From NCBI GenBank assembly GCA_023405705.1, contig JAEXXR010000377.1, positions 1-11,931 on the forward strand: a stretch of 11,931 bases of DNA. Reading direction: 5' to 3'. The stretch's first letter is position 1, and each line of letters starts with the position of its first letter. Shown here in pieces: positions 1-6,334 of the stretch. Below the pieces are notes generated by a model, which ran no database searches, was not told the origin of the DNA, and saw only the letters and a list, made by a program, of their open reading frames with translations. The stretch comes from Actinomycetes bacterium (GTDB lineage: Bacteria; Actinomycetota; Thermoleophilia; Solirubrobacterales; Solirubrobacteraceae). The position numbers were made by a program, and so were the translations under genes.

Positions 1-458
1 GCCTCGCGCTGCTCGCCGCCGTCGTGCTCGTGCTCCCGTACCTCGCCGAGCGCGACATCGACGACGCCTCCGCGAACTGGAGCGCCCATCCGGCCGCGGC
101 GCTGGAGCGGCTCGACCGCGCCGCCGGCCTCAACCCGTTGTCGGCCCGCGCCGACCTGTTCGCCGGCGTGATCGCGCTGGAGAACGGCGACGCGCGCACG
201 GCGCGGATCCGCTTCGACCGCGCCGTCGCGCGTGACCCAGACGACTGGTTCGCCCACTTCGGCCGCGGCCTCGCGGAGAGCGAGCTGGGCGAGCGGGCCG
301 CCGCGCGCGCGGACTACGTCGCCGCCAACCGGCTCAATCCGGGCGACGCGCTTGTCGCGGAGGCGCTCAGACGCGTCGAGGGGCGCAGACCACTCGACGC
401 CGCACAGGCGTTCGCCTGGCTGCGTGAGGACGTGCGGGCGCTGACCAGCGGCTCCTGA
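1..458 (+). CDS. C-terminal part of membrane protein with TPR-like tail (O-antigen ligase/polymerase-like), 5' truncated
   Basis: The open frame runs in from the left edge (first full codon at base 3) and stops at TGA 456-458, so only about 151 C-terminal residues are visible. The first 14 are hydrophobic (LALLAAVVLVLPYL), the end of a membrane helix. The rest is a soluble, helical, Ala/Arg/Asp-rich domain with at least two TPR-like units, around 'ADLFAGVIALENGDARTARI' and 'WFAHFGRGLAESELGERAAA', each followed by an 'xxNP/RDPDD'-type turn. In actinobacteria this layout, a last transmembrane helix followed by a short TPR tail that begins with a 'LDRAAGLNPLS'-type segment, is typical of O-antigen ligase/polymerase-family (Wzy/WaaL-like) proteins that act on lipid-linked glycans outside the membrane. 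The sugar-transferase gene 0.7 kb downstream fits that reading. The diagnostic ligase core is off the window, so the family assignment is inference; a generic TPR membrane protein remains possible. Confidence 0.7.
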   Translation, partial: LALLAAVVLVLPYLAERDIDDASANWSAHPAAALERLDRAAGLNPLSARADLFAGVIALENGDARTARIRFDRAVARDPDDWFAHFGRGLAESELGERAAARADYVAANRLNPGDALVAEALRRVEGRRPLDAAQAFAWLREDVRALTSGS

Positions 459-505
459 CCCCCTCCGCAGACCGTATCCGACCGGTATGAGCGCCGGAGG
501 GCTGG

Positions 506-534
506 TTGTGGCTCCGTTCCAAAGATGCTACTTT
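506..534 (+). promoter_or_regulatory. Candidate promoter for the LPFTG protein gene
   Basis: A TTGTGG hexamer (506-511) and a TACTTT hexamer (529-534) are separated by exactly 17 nt, inside an AT-richer pocket (about 505-570) that stands out from the surrounding GC-rich DNA. This would give a leader of about 85-90 nt before the ATG at 630. A second, weaker arrangement uses TTGCAC (554-559). This is pattern matching only, with no transcript data. Confidence 0.35.
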
Positions 535-584
535 GAGGCGCAATTCGCCACTATTGCACGTGATAAGCAGGTTTGGGGCGCAAT
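532..584 (+). repeat. 13-nt direct repeat TTTGRGGCGCAAT, two copies 40 bp apart
   Basis: TTTGAGGCGCAAT occurs at 532-544 and TTTGGGGCGCAAT at 572-584: 12 of 13 positions match and the spacing is exactly 40 bp. The first copy overlaps the putative -10 box; the second lies in the putative leader of the LPFTG gene. This may be a tandem operator or a structural repeat in the leader RNA; the function is unknown. Confidence 0.5.
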
Positions 585-629
585 GAGCGCGCTTCGACCG
601 GCCTGTACAAGGATGGAAGGATTGGTTCG

Positions 630-959
630 ATGAAGCGACTCGCCTTGATCGTGGCGGTGGTCGCAGTTGCCTGCTTCGCGGCGGCTCCGGCCTATGGTCA
701 GAGTGCGGTTGGTGACGCCTACGGCGGCAACGGTGGCGGCATTCTCGGCGCGGTCTCCGACGGCGGTGGGAACAACGGCGGTGGCAACGACGGTGGAACC
801 GTCGTCCGTGACACGCCGGCCCCCGCAGCTCAGGTGCAGGTGTCGGACAGCGGCTCCCTGCCGTTCACCGGCCTCGACCTCGGCCTTCTGGCCGTCGGTG
901 GCATCGTGCTCGTCGGCGTCGGCGTGGGCCTGCGCCGCTTCGCTCGCCCCCTCAGCTGA
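630..959 (+). CDS. Small secreted Gly/Asn-rich protein with LPFTG cell-wall sorting signal
   Basis: 109 residues. The ATG at 630 is chosen because it follows a GGAAGG ribosome site (615-620, 9-nt gap) and begins a classic signal peptide: MKR, a hydrophobic core (residues 4-19) and a probable cleavage after 'APAYG' (about residue 23). The mature part is low-complexity, with GGNGGG, GGGNNGGGND and a short Pro/Ala segment (residues 28-70). The C-terminus is a textbook sortase signal: LPFTG at residues 77-81, a hydrophobic stretch of about 20 residues, then the positive tail RRFAR. In the known family, sortase cuts between T and G and links the protein covalently to the wall. The mature chain would be only about 55 residues with no enzymatic domain, so a structural, spacer or adhesive surface role is likely (inference). 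No sortase gene is in the window. The gene has its own promoter candidate and a downstream hairpin, so it appears monocistronic. Confidence 0.85.
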   Translation: MKRLALIVAVVAVACFAAAPAYGQSAVGDAYGGNGGGILGAVSDGGGNNGGGNDGGTVVRDTPAPAAQVQVSDSGSLPFTGLDLGLLAVGGIVLVGVGVGLRRFARPLS

Positions 960-979
960 GGCGGCGGCGCTCTGAAATC

Positions 980-1005
980 CCGCCGGTCGCAGCTGCGGCC
1001 GGCGG
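980..1005 (+). terminator. GC-rich hairpin downstream of the LPFTG gene (terminator-like)
   Basis: CCGCCGG (980-986) pairs perfectly with CCGGCGG (999-1005). The 12-nt interior, around CGCAGCTGCG, can extend the stem past a G-T pair to leave a four-base loop. It begins 20 nt after the stop codon at 959. No U-tract follows, so it is either a GC-type terminator or an RNA-stabilising hairpin. Confidence 0.45.
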
Positions 1006-1046
1006 TCGGGACGAACGTTCGCGGCAGCACGCCGTCGGACGAGGGT

Positions 1047-1075
1047 GCGCCTGCATCCGTACCATCTGCAGGCGC
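1047..1075 (+). promoter_or_regulatory. 9-bp inverted repeat upstream of the sugar transferase gene
   Basis: GCGCCTGCA (1047-1055) and TGCAGGCGC (1067-1075) are perfect inverted repeats around an 11-nt loop, ending 59 nt before the GTG start at 1135. It could be an operator or a hairpin in the leader RNA. No convincing -35/-10 pair was seen between here and the gene, so it could also be a second termination or attenuation hairpin. Confidence 0.4.
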
Positions 1076-1134
1076 CACGCTCGTTCTCGTGCTCATGGAC
1101 GCGAGCGCATCTGCCGAAGAGGCACTAGAGACCT

Positions 1135-2598
1135 GTGTTTTCGTTCCTCGGCGAACAACTTCGTGAGGTGCAGACCGATCGTGGCCGCGTGCCTGCCGCG
1201 ACCGATCGACGCAAGCTGATCCGTCAGCAGCGGTTGCGCACCTATCGCATCGCCGACTCGGCGATGCTGCTGCTCGCGGTGGCGGTCGCCGTCGCGGCGG
1301 CGCCCGGACCCAACCAGCCGTCGGACTTCGCATGGGGCGCCGGCTACGCGATCGCGACGCTGCTGATCCTCCAGGGTCGCGGCTTCTACGCCGTGCGCCT
1401 GCAGGAGACGCCGATCGACACGACGGCGCGGATCTTCGCCGCGACCTCGATCGCCGCGATGATCCTCACCTTCACGCGCGCGCTGATCGCCGACGACGCG
1501 CAGCTGACCGAGCAGACGCTGCGCATGTGGGTCTTCGCGCTCGTCTTCCTCGGCGCCGGCCGTGTCGGGCTGACCTACGACCGGCGCCGCGCGCTGCGCC
1601 GCGGCGAGAGCGGCTTCAACACGCTGATCGTCGGCTCCGGCACGGTCGGGCACCTGATCGCCCACCGCCTGATGGAGCGGCCCGAGCTGGGTCTGCGACC
1701 GGTCGGCTTCCTCGACAAGGACCCGCTGATCGAGGCGGAGAGAGATGACAGGCTGCCGGTGCTCGGGGCCAGCTGGGACCTCGAGGAGGTCGTCCACGAG
1801 CACCACGTCGACCAGGTGATCATCACCTTCTCGACGGCGCCGCACGCGGTGATGCTGAGCCTCATACGCCGCTGCCGCGAGCTGGGCGTCGAGGTCGCGG
1901 TCGTGCCGCGGCTGTTCGAGGAGGTCAACAACAGAGTGATGGTCGAGCACCTCGGCGGCATCCCGCTGCTGCGCGGCGCGCTGGTCGACCCGAAGGGGTG
2001 GCAGTTCTCGATCAAGTACGGCATCGACCGCCTCGTCGCGGCCGTCGGGATGGTCGCGGTCGCGCCGATACTGGGGATCATCGCGCTGGCGGTCCGCCTC
2101 AGCTCGCCGGGACCGATCCTCTACCGCCAGCGGCGCGTCGGGCTCGACGGCACGGAGTTCGACATGCTCAAGTTCCGCTCGATGCGGATCGCGGAGAAGT
2201 CGGAGGAGTTCGTGCCGACGGCCGGGATGGCGCCGGGCGGGATAGAGGGCGTCGACCGCCGCACCAAGGTCGGGGAGTTCCTCCGCCGCACCTCGCTCGA
2301 CGAGCTGCCGCAGCTGGTCAACGTCCTGCGCGGCGACATGTCGCTCGTCGGCCCGCGGCCGGAGCGCACCAGCTACGTGCGCACCTTCGAGGAGGACATC
2401 TACCGCTACGGCGACCGCCACCGCGTGAAGTCCGGCCTGACCGGCTGGGCGCAGGTGCAGGGCCTGCGTGGGCAGACCTCGCTCGCCGACCGCGTCGAGT
2501 GGGACAACTACTACATCGAGAACTGGAGCCTCTGGCTCGACCTCAAGATCATGCTGATGACGGTCCCGGCGCTGCTGGGCCGCTCGGACGTGGTCTAG
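1135..2598 (+). CDS. Polyprenyl-phosphate sugar-1-phosphate transferase (exopolysaccharide initiating glycosyltransferase)
   Basis: 487 residues, the usual length for the WcaJ/WbaP-type family. It transfers a sugar-1-phosphate from an NDP-sugar to undecaprenyl phosphate at the inner membrane, the first step of exopolysaccharide or glycan repeat-unit assembly. Domain order: hydrophobic helices at about residues 42-57, 67-80, 98-115 and 129-145; a Rossmann-like domain starting at 'TLIVGSGTVG' (about residue 163); a membrane segment at about 299-322; then the bacterial sugar-transferase catalytic domain with 'SSPGPILYRQRRVGLDG' (323 on), 'MLKFRSM', 'RRTSLDELPQL' (384 on, with the conserved Asp-Glu pair at 389-390), 'SLVGPRPE' (403-410) and 'SGLTGWAQVQGLRG'. 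Start GTG 1135 is the first codon of the conserved frame; GAAGAGG at 1116-1122 is a rather distant ribosome site (12 nt). The preceding O-antigen-ligase-like fragment supports a polysaccharide locus. Sugar specificity cannot be read from sequence. Confidence 0.93.
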   Translation: MFSFLGEQLREVQTDRGRVPAATDRRKLIRQQRLRTYRIADSAMLLLAVAVAVAAAPGPNQPSDFAWGAGYAIATLLILQGRGFYAVRLQETPIDTTARIFAATSIAAMILTFTRALIADDAQLTEQTLRMWVFALVFLGAGRVGLTYDRRRALRRGESGFNTLIVGSGTVGHLIAHRLMERPELGLRPVGFLDKDPLIEAERDDRLPVLGASWDLEEVVHEHHVDQVIITFSTAPHAVMLSLIRRCRELGVEVAVVPRLFEEVNNRVMVEHLGGIPLLRGALVDPKGWQFSIKYGIDRLVAAVGMVAVAPILGIIALAVRLSSPGPILYRQRRVGLDGTEFDMLKFRSMRIAEKSEEFVPTAGMAPGGIEGVDRRTKVGEFLRRTSLDELPQLVNVLRGDMSLVGPRPERTSYVRTFEEDIYRYGDRHRVKSGLTGWAQVQGLRGQTSLADRVEWDNYYIENWSLWLDLKIMLMTVPALLGRSDVV

Positions 2599-2610
2599 GG
2601 CAGGCTCGAC

Positions 2611-2635
2611 CGCGGCGCGCCGAACGCGCGCCGCG
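2611..2635. terminator. Bidirectional terminator-like hairpin between convergent genes
   Basis: CGCGGCGCGC (2611-2620) and GCGCGCCGCG (2626-2635) form a perfect 10-bp stem with a 5-nt loop. It sits in the 58-bp gap between the sugar transferase stop (2598) and the convergent sdhE stop (2657). There is no T-run on either side; the placement argues for a shared transcription end. Confidence 0.6.
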
Positions 2636-2656
2636 ATGCGCGGCCCGCCCCGCCAG

Positions 2657-3571
2657 TCACACCGGCGCCGGCGCGCCGACCACCGCCGCCGACCAGTCGA
2701 TCACCGACGTCGGTCGCACGACGTGCTTGGAGAGCGCCAGCTGCGCGGGCTCCAGGCCGAGCGCCAGCCCCAGCAGCTGCGGCAGGTGCAGGACCGGCAT
2801 CGCCAGCGGCCGCCCGACGACCTTGGCGGCCAGCGGCTGCTGCAGGTCGAGGTTGAGGTGGCAAAGCGGGCAGGGGACGACGAGGCAGTCGGCCTCGGCG
2901 TCCATCGCGTCGCCGAGATGGGTGCCGGCCTGCTTCAGCGAGGCGGCCTTGTTCATCGTCACGATCGGGAAGCCGCAGCACTTGTAGGTGCCGGCGTAGT
3001 CGATCACGGTGCCGCCGAGCGCCTCGATCACGTCGTGCAGGTAGCGGTCGCGCGGGTGGTCGCGATCGATCCCGAGACGGGCGCGCGGGCGGACGATGTA
3101 GCAGCCGTAGAAGGGGCCGACGCGCAGGTTCCTCAGCGGTCGTCTGACCTTCGCGCGCAGCGCGTCGAGGCCGATCTCCTCGACCAGCAGCCACAGCAGG
3201 TTCTTGTTCGTCAGGCCCTTCTCGTAGCTGAGGCCGGGGTCGGCCTCGGCGAGCGTCTCGTTGACGCGGGCGCGGTAGCCGGCGCTCGCGTCGAGCCGCT
3301 CCTGGCACTCGCTCTGGGCGCCCTGGCAGGTCGAGCAGATGTTCATCATCAGCTCGGCGCCCTCGACCTGCTGGGCGAGTGCGAAGGTGCGCGCGTTGAG
3401 CGTGTCGGCCAGCTCCTGGTTGTGCTCGGCGATCACGCCGGCGCCGCAGCAGGAGGCGCGGTCGAGCGGCACCAGCTCGAGCCCGAGCAGCGGCGCGACC
3501 GCCTCCATCGAGCCGTGCAGCTCCGGGGTGAAGCCGCGGCTGACGCAGCCCGGCCAGTAGGCGACCTTCAT
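2657..3571 (-). CDS. sdhE: HdrB-like CCG-domain subunit of type E succinate dehydrogenase
   Basis: 304 residues with two cysteine-rich CCG domains, as in heterodisulfide reductase subunit B. Domain 1: C9, C41-C42-G, C79-x2-C82; domain 2: C157, C198-C199-G, C234-x2-C237. In HdrB such motifs hold non-cubane [4Fe-4S] clusters. In the non-classical succinate dehydrogenases of Sulfolobus type and the methylmenaquinol:fumarate reductases of epsilonproteobacteria, this subunit replaces the haem-b membrane anchors and is thought to pass electrons to or from quinone. There are no transmembrane helices; association with the membrane would be peripheral. Start ATG 3571 overlaps the sdhB stop by 4 nt (ATGA) and follows a strong GGAGGAGG site 10 nt upstream, so the two are translationally coupled. 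The name sdhE follows archaeal usage and is not the E. coli flavinylation factor. Databases may label it 'succinate dehydrogenase subunit C' or 'CoB-CoM heterodisulfide reductase B'. Confidence 0.9.
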   Translation of the reverse strand: MKVAYWPGCVSRGFTPELHGSMEAVAPLLGLELVPLDRASCCGAGVIAEHNQELADTLNARTFALAQQVEGAELMMNICSTCQGAQSECQERLDASAGYRARVNETLAEADPGLSYEKGLTNKNLLWLLVEEIGLDALRAKVRRPLRNLRVGPFYGCYIVRPRARLGIDRDHPRDRYLHDVIEALGGTVIDYAGTYKCCGFPIVTMNKAASLKQAGTHLGDAMDAEADCLVVPCPLCHLNLDLQQPLAAKVVGRPLAMPVLHLPQLLGLALGLEPAQLALSKHVVRPTSVIDWSAAVVGAPAPV

Positions 3572-4638
3572 GGCGACGGTGCCTCCTCCTCGGTGCCCGA
3601 CAGGTACAGGTTGAGCTCGTACCGTCTCTGTCTGCCCTCGACCACGTCGAAGATCCTGCGGACGGCGTCGAGGTCCCTTCTCGCCAGTCTGTGACCGCGC
3701 AGCGCCTGCATCGGCTTGACCTTGCGGTGCGCGATCGCCCGCGCGATCGCCGGCAGCGAGTCGACCAGCTCCAGTCCGGCGGCGGGGTGGAACTTGCCGA
3801 ACCACGAGTTGCCGCCGTAGGAGCGCGGCAGCAGCTCGGCCTCGTGCAGCAGGCCGTAGTCGTGCACGAGCGTCGTGAACGCCTCCTCGTGGCGCTCGCC
3901 GTTGTTGCGGTCGACGATGTGGTGGTCGCTGCCGGCGATCCGCCGCAGCCGCATGATCTGGCTCATCGGCGCGACGCCCTTGGGGCAGGCGTCGATGCAG
4001 ATGAAGCAGTGGGTGCAGTCGTAGATGCCGTGCGGGTCCTCGGCGAGGTCGCGCAGCCGCTGCTCCTGCTCGGCGTCGCGCGGGTCGCCGACGAAGCGGT
4101 ACGCCTTCGCCGCCGCGGCGGGGCCGACGAACTCCGGGTCGGCCTCCATCGAGAGGCAGTCCGAGACGCAGGCGCCGCACTGGATGCAGGCCATCGTCTG
4201 CGTGACGTCGACCATGTCCTCGTGCGGGACGACGTACTCGCGCTCGGGCACCGGTCTTCTGTTCAGCAGCCACGGCGTGACGCGGCGGATCTTGCGCCAG
4301 TGGACGGCGTCCATGTCGACGATCAGGTCCTTCAGCACCGGCATGTTGCCCATCGGCTCGACGGTGACGGTGGTCCCGTCGACGCGGTCGACGGCGTCGC
4401 GCAGGTGGGTGTTGCAGGCGAGCGCCGGTCTGCCGTCGACGCGCACGCCGCAGGAGCCGCAGATCGCGGCGCGGCAGGAGCAGCGGATCCCGAGCGAGCC
4501 GTCCTGCTCGCCCTTGGCGGTCAGGATCGCGTCGAGCACCGAGCGGTGCGGCTCCAGCGCGACGGCGTACTCCTGCCAGTACGGGCCCGCGTGCGTCTGC
4601 GGGTCGAAGCGCCGCACTCTCAGCGTGTAGTCGGCCAT
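3568..4638 (-). CDS. sdhB: Succinate dehydrogenase iron-sulfur subunit, type E with extra cysteine and long C-terminal extension
   Basis: 356 residues against about 240 for classical SdhB. The N-terminal ferredoxin-like domain binds [2Fe-2S] through C55, C60, C63 and C75 (an extra C53 is present). The C-terminal ferredoxin domain has C151-x2-C154-x2-C157-x3-C161 and C208-x2-C211-x2-C214-x3-C218-P. Classical SdhB lacks a cysteine at the position of C211 and builds a [3Fe-4S] cluster there; C211 predicts a second [4Fe-4S] cluster, as known for archaeal type E enzymes. Residues from about 235 form an extra domain with a 'RNNGERHEEAF' and 'YGLLHEAEL' pattern reminiscent of the HdrC C-terminus (inference). 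It carries electrons between the flavin of SdhA and the SdhE clusters. Start ATG 4638 follows the sdhA stop with a 1-nt gap; the ribosome site GGAGAGG lies inside the sdhA end. Its last quarter is unusually rich in AGA/AGG codons. Confidence 0.94.
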   Translation of the reverse strand: MADYTLRVRRFDPQTHAGPYWQEYAVALEPHRSVLDAILTAKGEQDGSLGIRCSCRAAICGSCGVRVDGRPALACNTHLRDAVDRVDGTTVTVEPMGNMPVLKDLIVDMDAVHWRKIRRVTPWLLNRRPVPEREYVVPHEDMVDVTQTMACIQCGACVSDCLSMEADPEFVGPAAAAKAYRFVGDPRDAEQEQRLRDLAEDPHGIYDCTHCFICIDACPKGVAPMSQIMRLRRIAGSDHHIVDRNNGERHEEAFTTLVHDYGLLHEAELLPRSYGGNSWFGKFHPAAGLELVDSLPAIARAIAHRKVKPMQALRGHRLARRDLDAVRRIFDVVEGRQRRYELNLYLSGTEEEAPSP

Positions 4639-4639
4639 C

Positions 4640-6334
4640 TCAGTACGTCCTCTCCTGCGGTTGCCAGCGCGTGATCGCGACCGGCGCGGTGCCGACCCGC
4701 GGCGCGTCGTGGCCGTTGCGCGAGACGGTGATGTGGTGCAGCCAGCCGGCGTCGTCGCGTCTGGGGAAGTCGACGCGGAACTGCGCTCCGCGCGACTCGC
4801 GCCGCTCCTGCGCCGCCAGCACGATCGCCTCCGCGACGTCGAGCAGGTAGCCGAGCTCGAAGGCGGCGATCACGTCCTGGTTGAAGACGGTGCCCTTGTC
4901 GTCGATCGCCGCGCGCGGCGCCTCCTCCTTCAGTCGTCCGACGACCTCGGCGGCGGCCGCGAGGCCGGCGGCGTCGCGGTAGACCGCGACGTGCCGGTTC
5001 ATCGTCTCGCCCAGCTCCTGCTTGAGCTGCGAGACGCGGCGGGCGCCGGGAGCGGGCTCGCGCGCGACGAGCGCGTCGATCTCCGCCTGTGCGTCGTGCA
5101 GCCGCGCGGCGCCGATCCGGTGGAGCGGATGGCCGAGCGCGTGGTGCGCGGCGTGCTCGCCGGCGCGGCGGCCGAAGATCAGCGTGTCGAGCAGCGAGTT
5201 GGCCCCGAGGCGGTTGCCGCCGTGGACCGAGACGCACGCGACCTCGCCGGCCGCGTACAGCCCGGGCACCGGCGTGCGGCCGTCGACGTCGGCCCGCACC
5301 CCGCCCATGATGTAGTGCATCCCCGGCTTGATGTGGATCGGCTCGCGCGTGATGTCGACGCCGGCGAAGTCGCGGCCGATGTTGACGATCTCGCGCAGCG
5401 CCTCCAGCGTCCGCTTGCGCGGGACCTTCGTGATGTCGAGCGCGATCGTGCCGTCGGGGAAGCCGCGGCCCTCGTCGATCTCGGTCTGCTCGGCGCGCGA
5501 GACGACGTCGCGCGAGGCCAGCTCGAGCTTGTTCGGCGCGTAGCGCTCCATGAACCGCTCGCCCTGCGCGTTGAACAGCTGCGCCCCCTCGCCGCGGGCG
5601 CCCTCGGTGATCAGGAAGCCGTTCTCCGCGAGCGTCGTCGGGTGGTACTGGATCATCTCCATGTCCATCAGCGGCGCGCCGATCCGGTACGCCTGCGCCA
5701 TCCCGTCGCCGGTGCAGATCAGCGCGTTGGTCGTCGGCCGGAAGACCTGGCCGGCGCCGCCGGAGGCGAGGATCACCGCCTTCGCGTCGAACGTCTCCAG
5801 ATGGCCGCTGCGGATGTCGCGCGCGATCGCGCCGCAGCAGCGCCCGCCGTCGTCCTGCACCAGCTCGGTCGTGAACCACTCCTCGTAGCGGTGGACGCGC
5901 TCGTGGTGCTTCATCAGCTGCTCGTAGAGCACGTGCAGGATCGCCTGGCCGGTGATGTCGGCGACGTAGTAGGTGCGCGCGGCCGAGGCGCCGCCGAAGG
6001 CGCGCGTGCCGAGGCGGCCGGCGTCGTCGCGGTGGAAGGTGACGCCGGCGTGCTCCAGCCAGAGGATCTCGTCGGGCGCGGCGCGGCACATGATCTCGAT
6101 CGCGTCCTGGTCGCCGAGGTAGTCGGAGCCCTTGACGGTGTCGAAGGCGTGCGACTCCCACGAGTCGCCGGGGTTGAGCGCCGCGTTGATGCCGCCGGCG
6201 GCGGCGACCGAGTGCGACCGCACGGGGTGGACCTTGCTCACGATCGCGACCGAAGCGCCCGCCTGTGCGGCGGAGAGCGCTGCGCGCTGGCCGGCCAGGC
6301 CCGCGCCGATGATCAGCACGTCGTGAGCTGGCAT
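4640..6334 (-). CDS. sdhA: Succinate dehydrogenase flavoprotein subunit
   Basis: 564 residues, normal length for SdhA/FrdA. It oxidises succinate to fumarate (or the reverse) in the TCA cycle. Visible features: FAD-binding 'IIGAGLAG' (residues 8-15); 'RSHSVAAAGGIN' with H41, the covalent FAD attachment site; 'YHPTTLAENGFLITEGARGEG' with H231, T243 and E244; 'RYAPNKLELASRDVVSR' with the catalytic arginine R275; 'HYIMGG' (H340); and 'HGGNRLGANS' (R375). There is no Tat or Sec signal, so the enzyme faces the cytoplasm, unlike the periplasmic MfrA enzymes. The ATG at 6334 is chosen because conservation begins there; the reading frame stays open far upstream through the neighbouring protease gene, which is a GC artefact. 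First gene of an operon with sdhB and sdhE. A TAGGCT box 7 nt before the ATG suggests a leaderless transcript. Direction in vivo (succinate oxidation or fumarate reduction) cannot be told from sequence. Confidence 0.95.
   Translation of the reverse strand: MPAHDVLIIGAGLAGQRAALSAAQAGASVAIVSKVHPVRSHSVAAAGGINAALNPGDSWESHAFDTVKGSDYLGDQDAIEIMCRAAPDEILWLEHAGVTFHRDDAGRLGTRAFGGASAARTYYVADITGQAILHVLYEQLMKHHERVHRYEEWFTTELVQDDGGRCCGAIARDIRSGHLETFDAKAVILASGGAGQVFRPTTNALICTGDGMAQAYRIGAPLMDMEMIQYHPTTLAENGFLITEGARGEGAQLFNAQGERFMERYAPNKLELASRDVVSRAEQTEIDEGRGFPDGTIALDITKVPRKRTLEALREIVNIGRDFAGVDITREPIHIKPGMHYIMGGVRADVDGRTPVPGLYAAGEVACVSVHGGNRLGANSLLDTLIFGRRAGEHAAHHALGHPLHRIGAARLHDAQAEIDALVAREPAPGARRVSQLKQELGETMNRHVAVYRDAAGLAAAAEVVGRLKEEAPRAAIDDKGTVFNQDVIAAFELGYLLDVAEAIVLAAQERRESRGAQFRVDFPRRDDAGWLHHITVSRNGHDAPRVGTAPVAITRWQPQERTY

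Noticed and set aside
90..101. Substrate-loop sequence 'PRSRG' in Mdh (residue numbering) as an unusual active-site change
   Set aside because: Actinobacterial malate dehydrogenases vary here between forms such as PRGPG and PRTKG; the catalytic arginines, D161 and H189 are intact, so this looks like normal variation.
523..629. Possible c-di-GMP (GEMM-type) riboswitch upstream of the LPFTG gene, prompted by a GGGGCGCAA segment
   Set aside because: The GNRA tetraloop, the receptor and the two conserved halves in correct order are not present; only a short resemblance to one strand of the motif.
1012..1021. CGAACGTTCG palindrome as a LexA/SOS box
   Set aside because: Actinobacterial SOS boxes have a 4-nt spacer between CGAAC and GTTCG; here the halves are directly joined, and neighbouring genes are not SOS-like.
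1093..2421. Long minus-strand open frame (442 codons) opposite the sugar transferase gene
   Set aside because: The predicted protein is an Arg/Asp/Ala-rich string without domains; it is the mirror of a GC-rich gene whose plus-strand product has all family motifs.
3572..4273. Upstream extension of the sdhE frame into sdhB
   Set aside because: Arg-rich and out of frame with the conserved sdhB; the ATG at 3571 has a strong ribosome site and matches the CCG-domain N-terminus.
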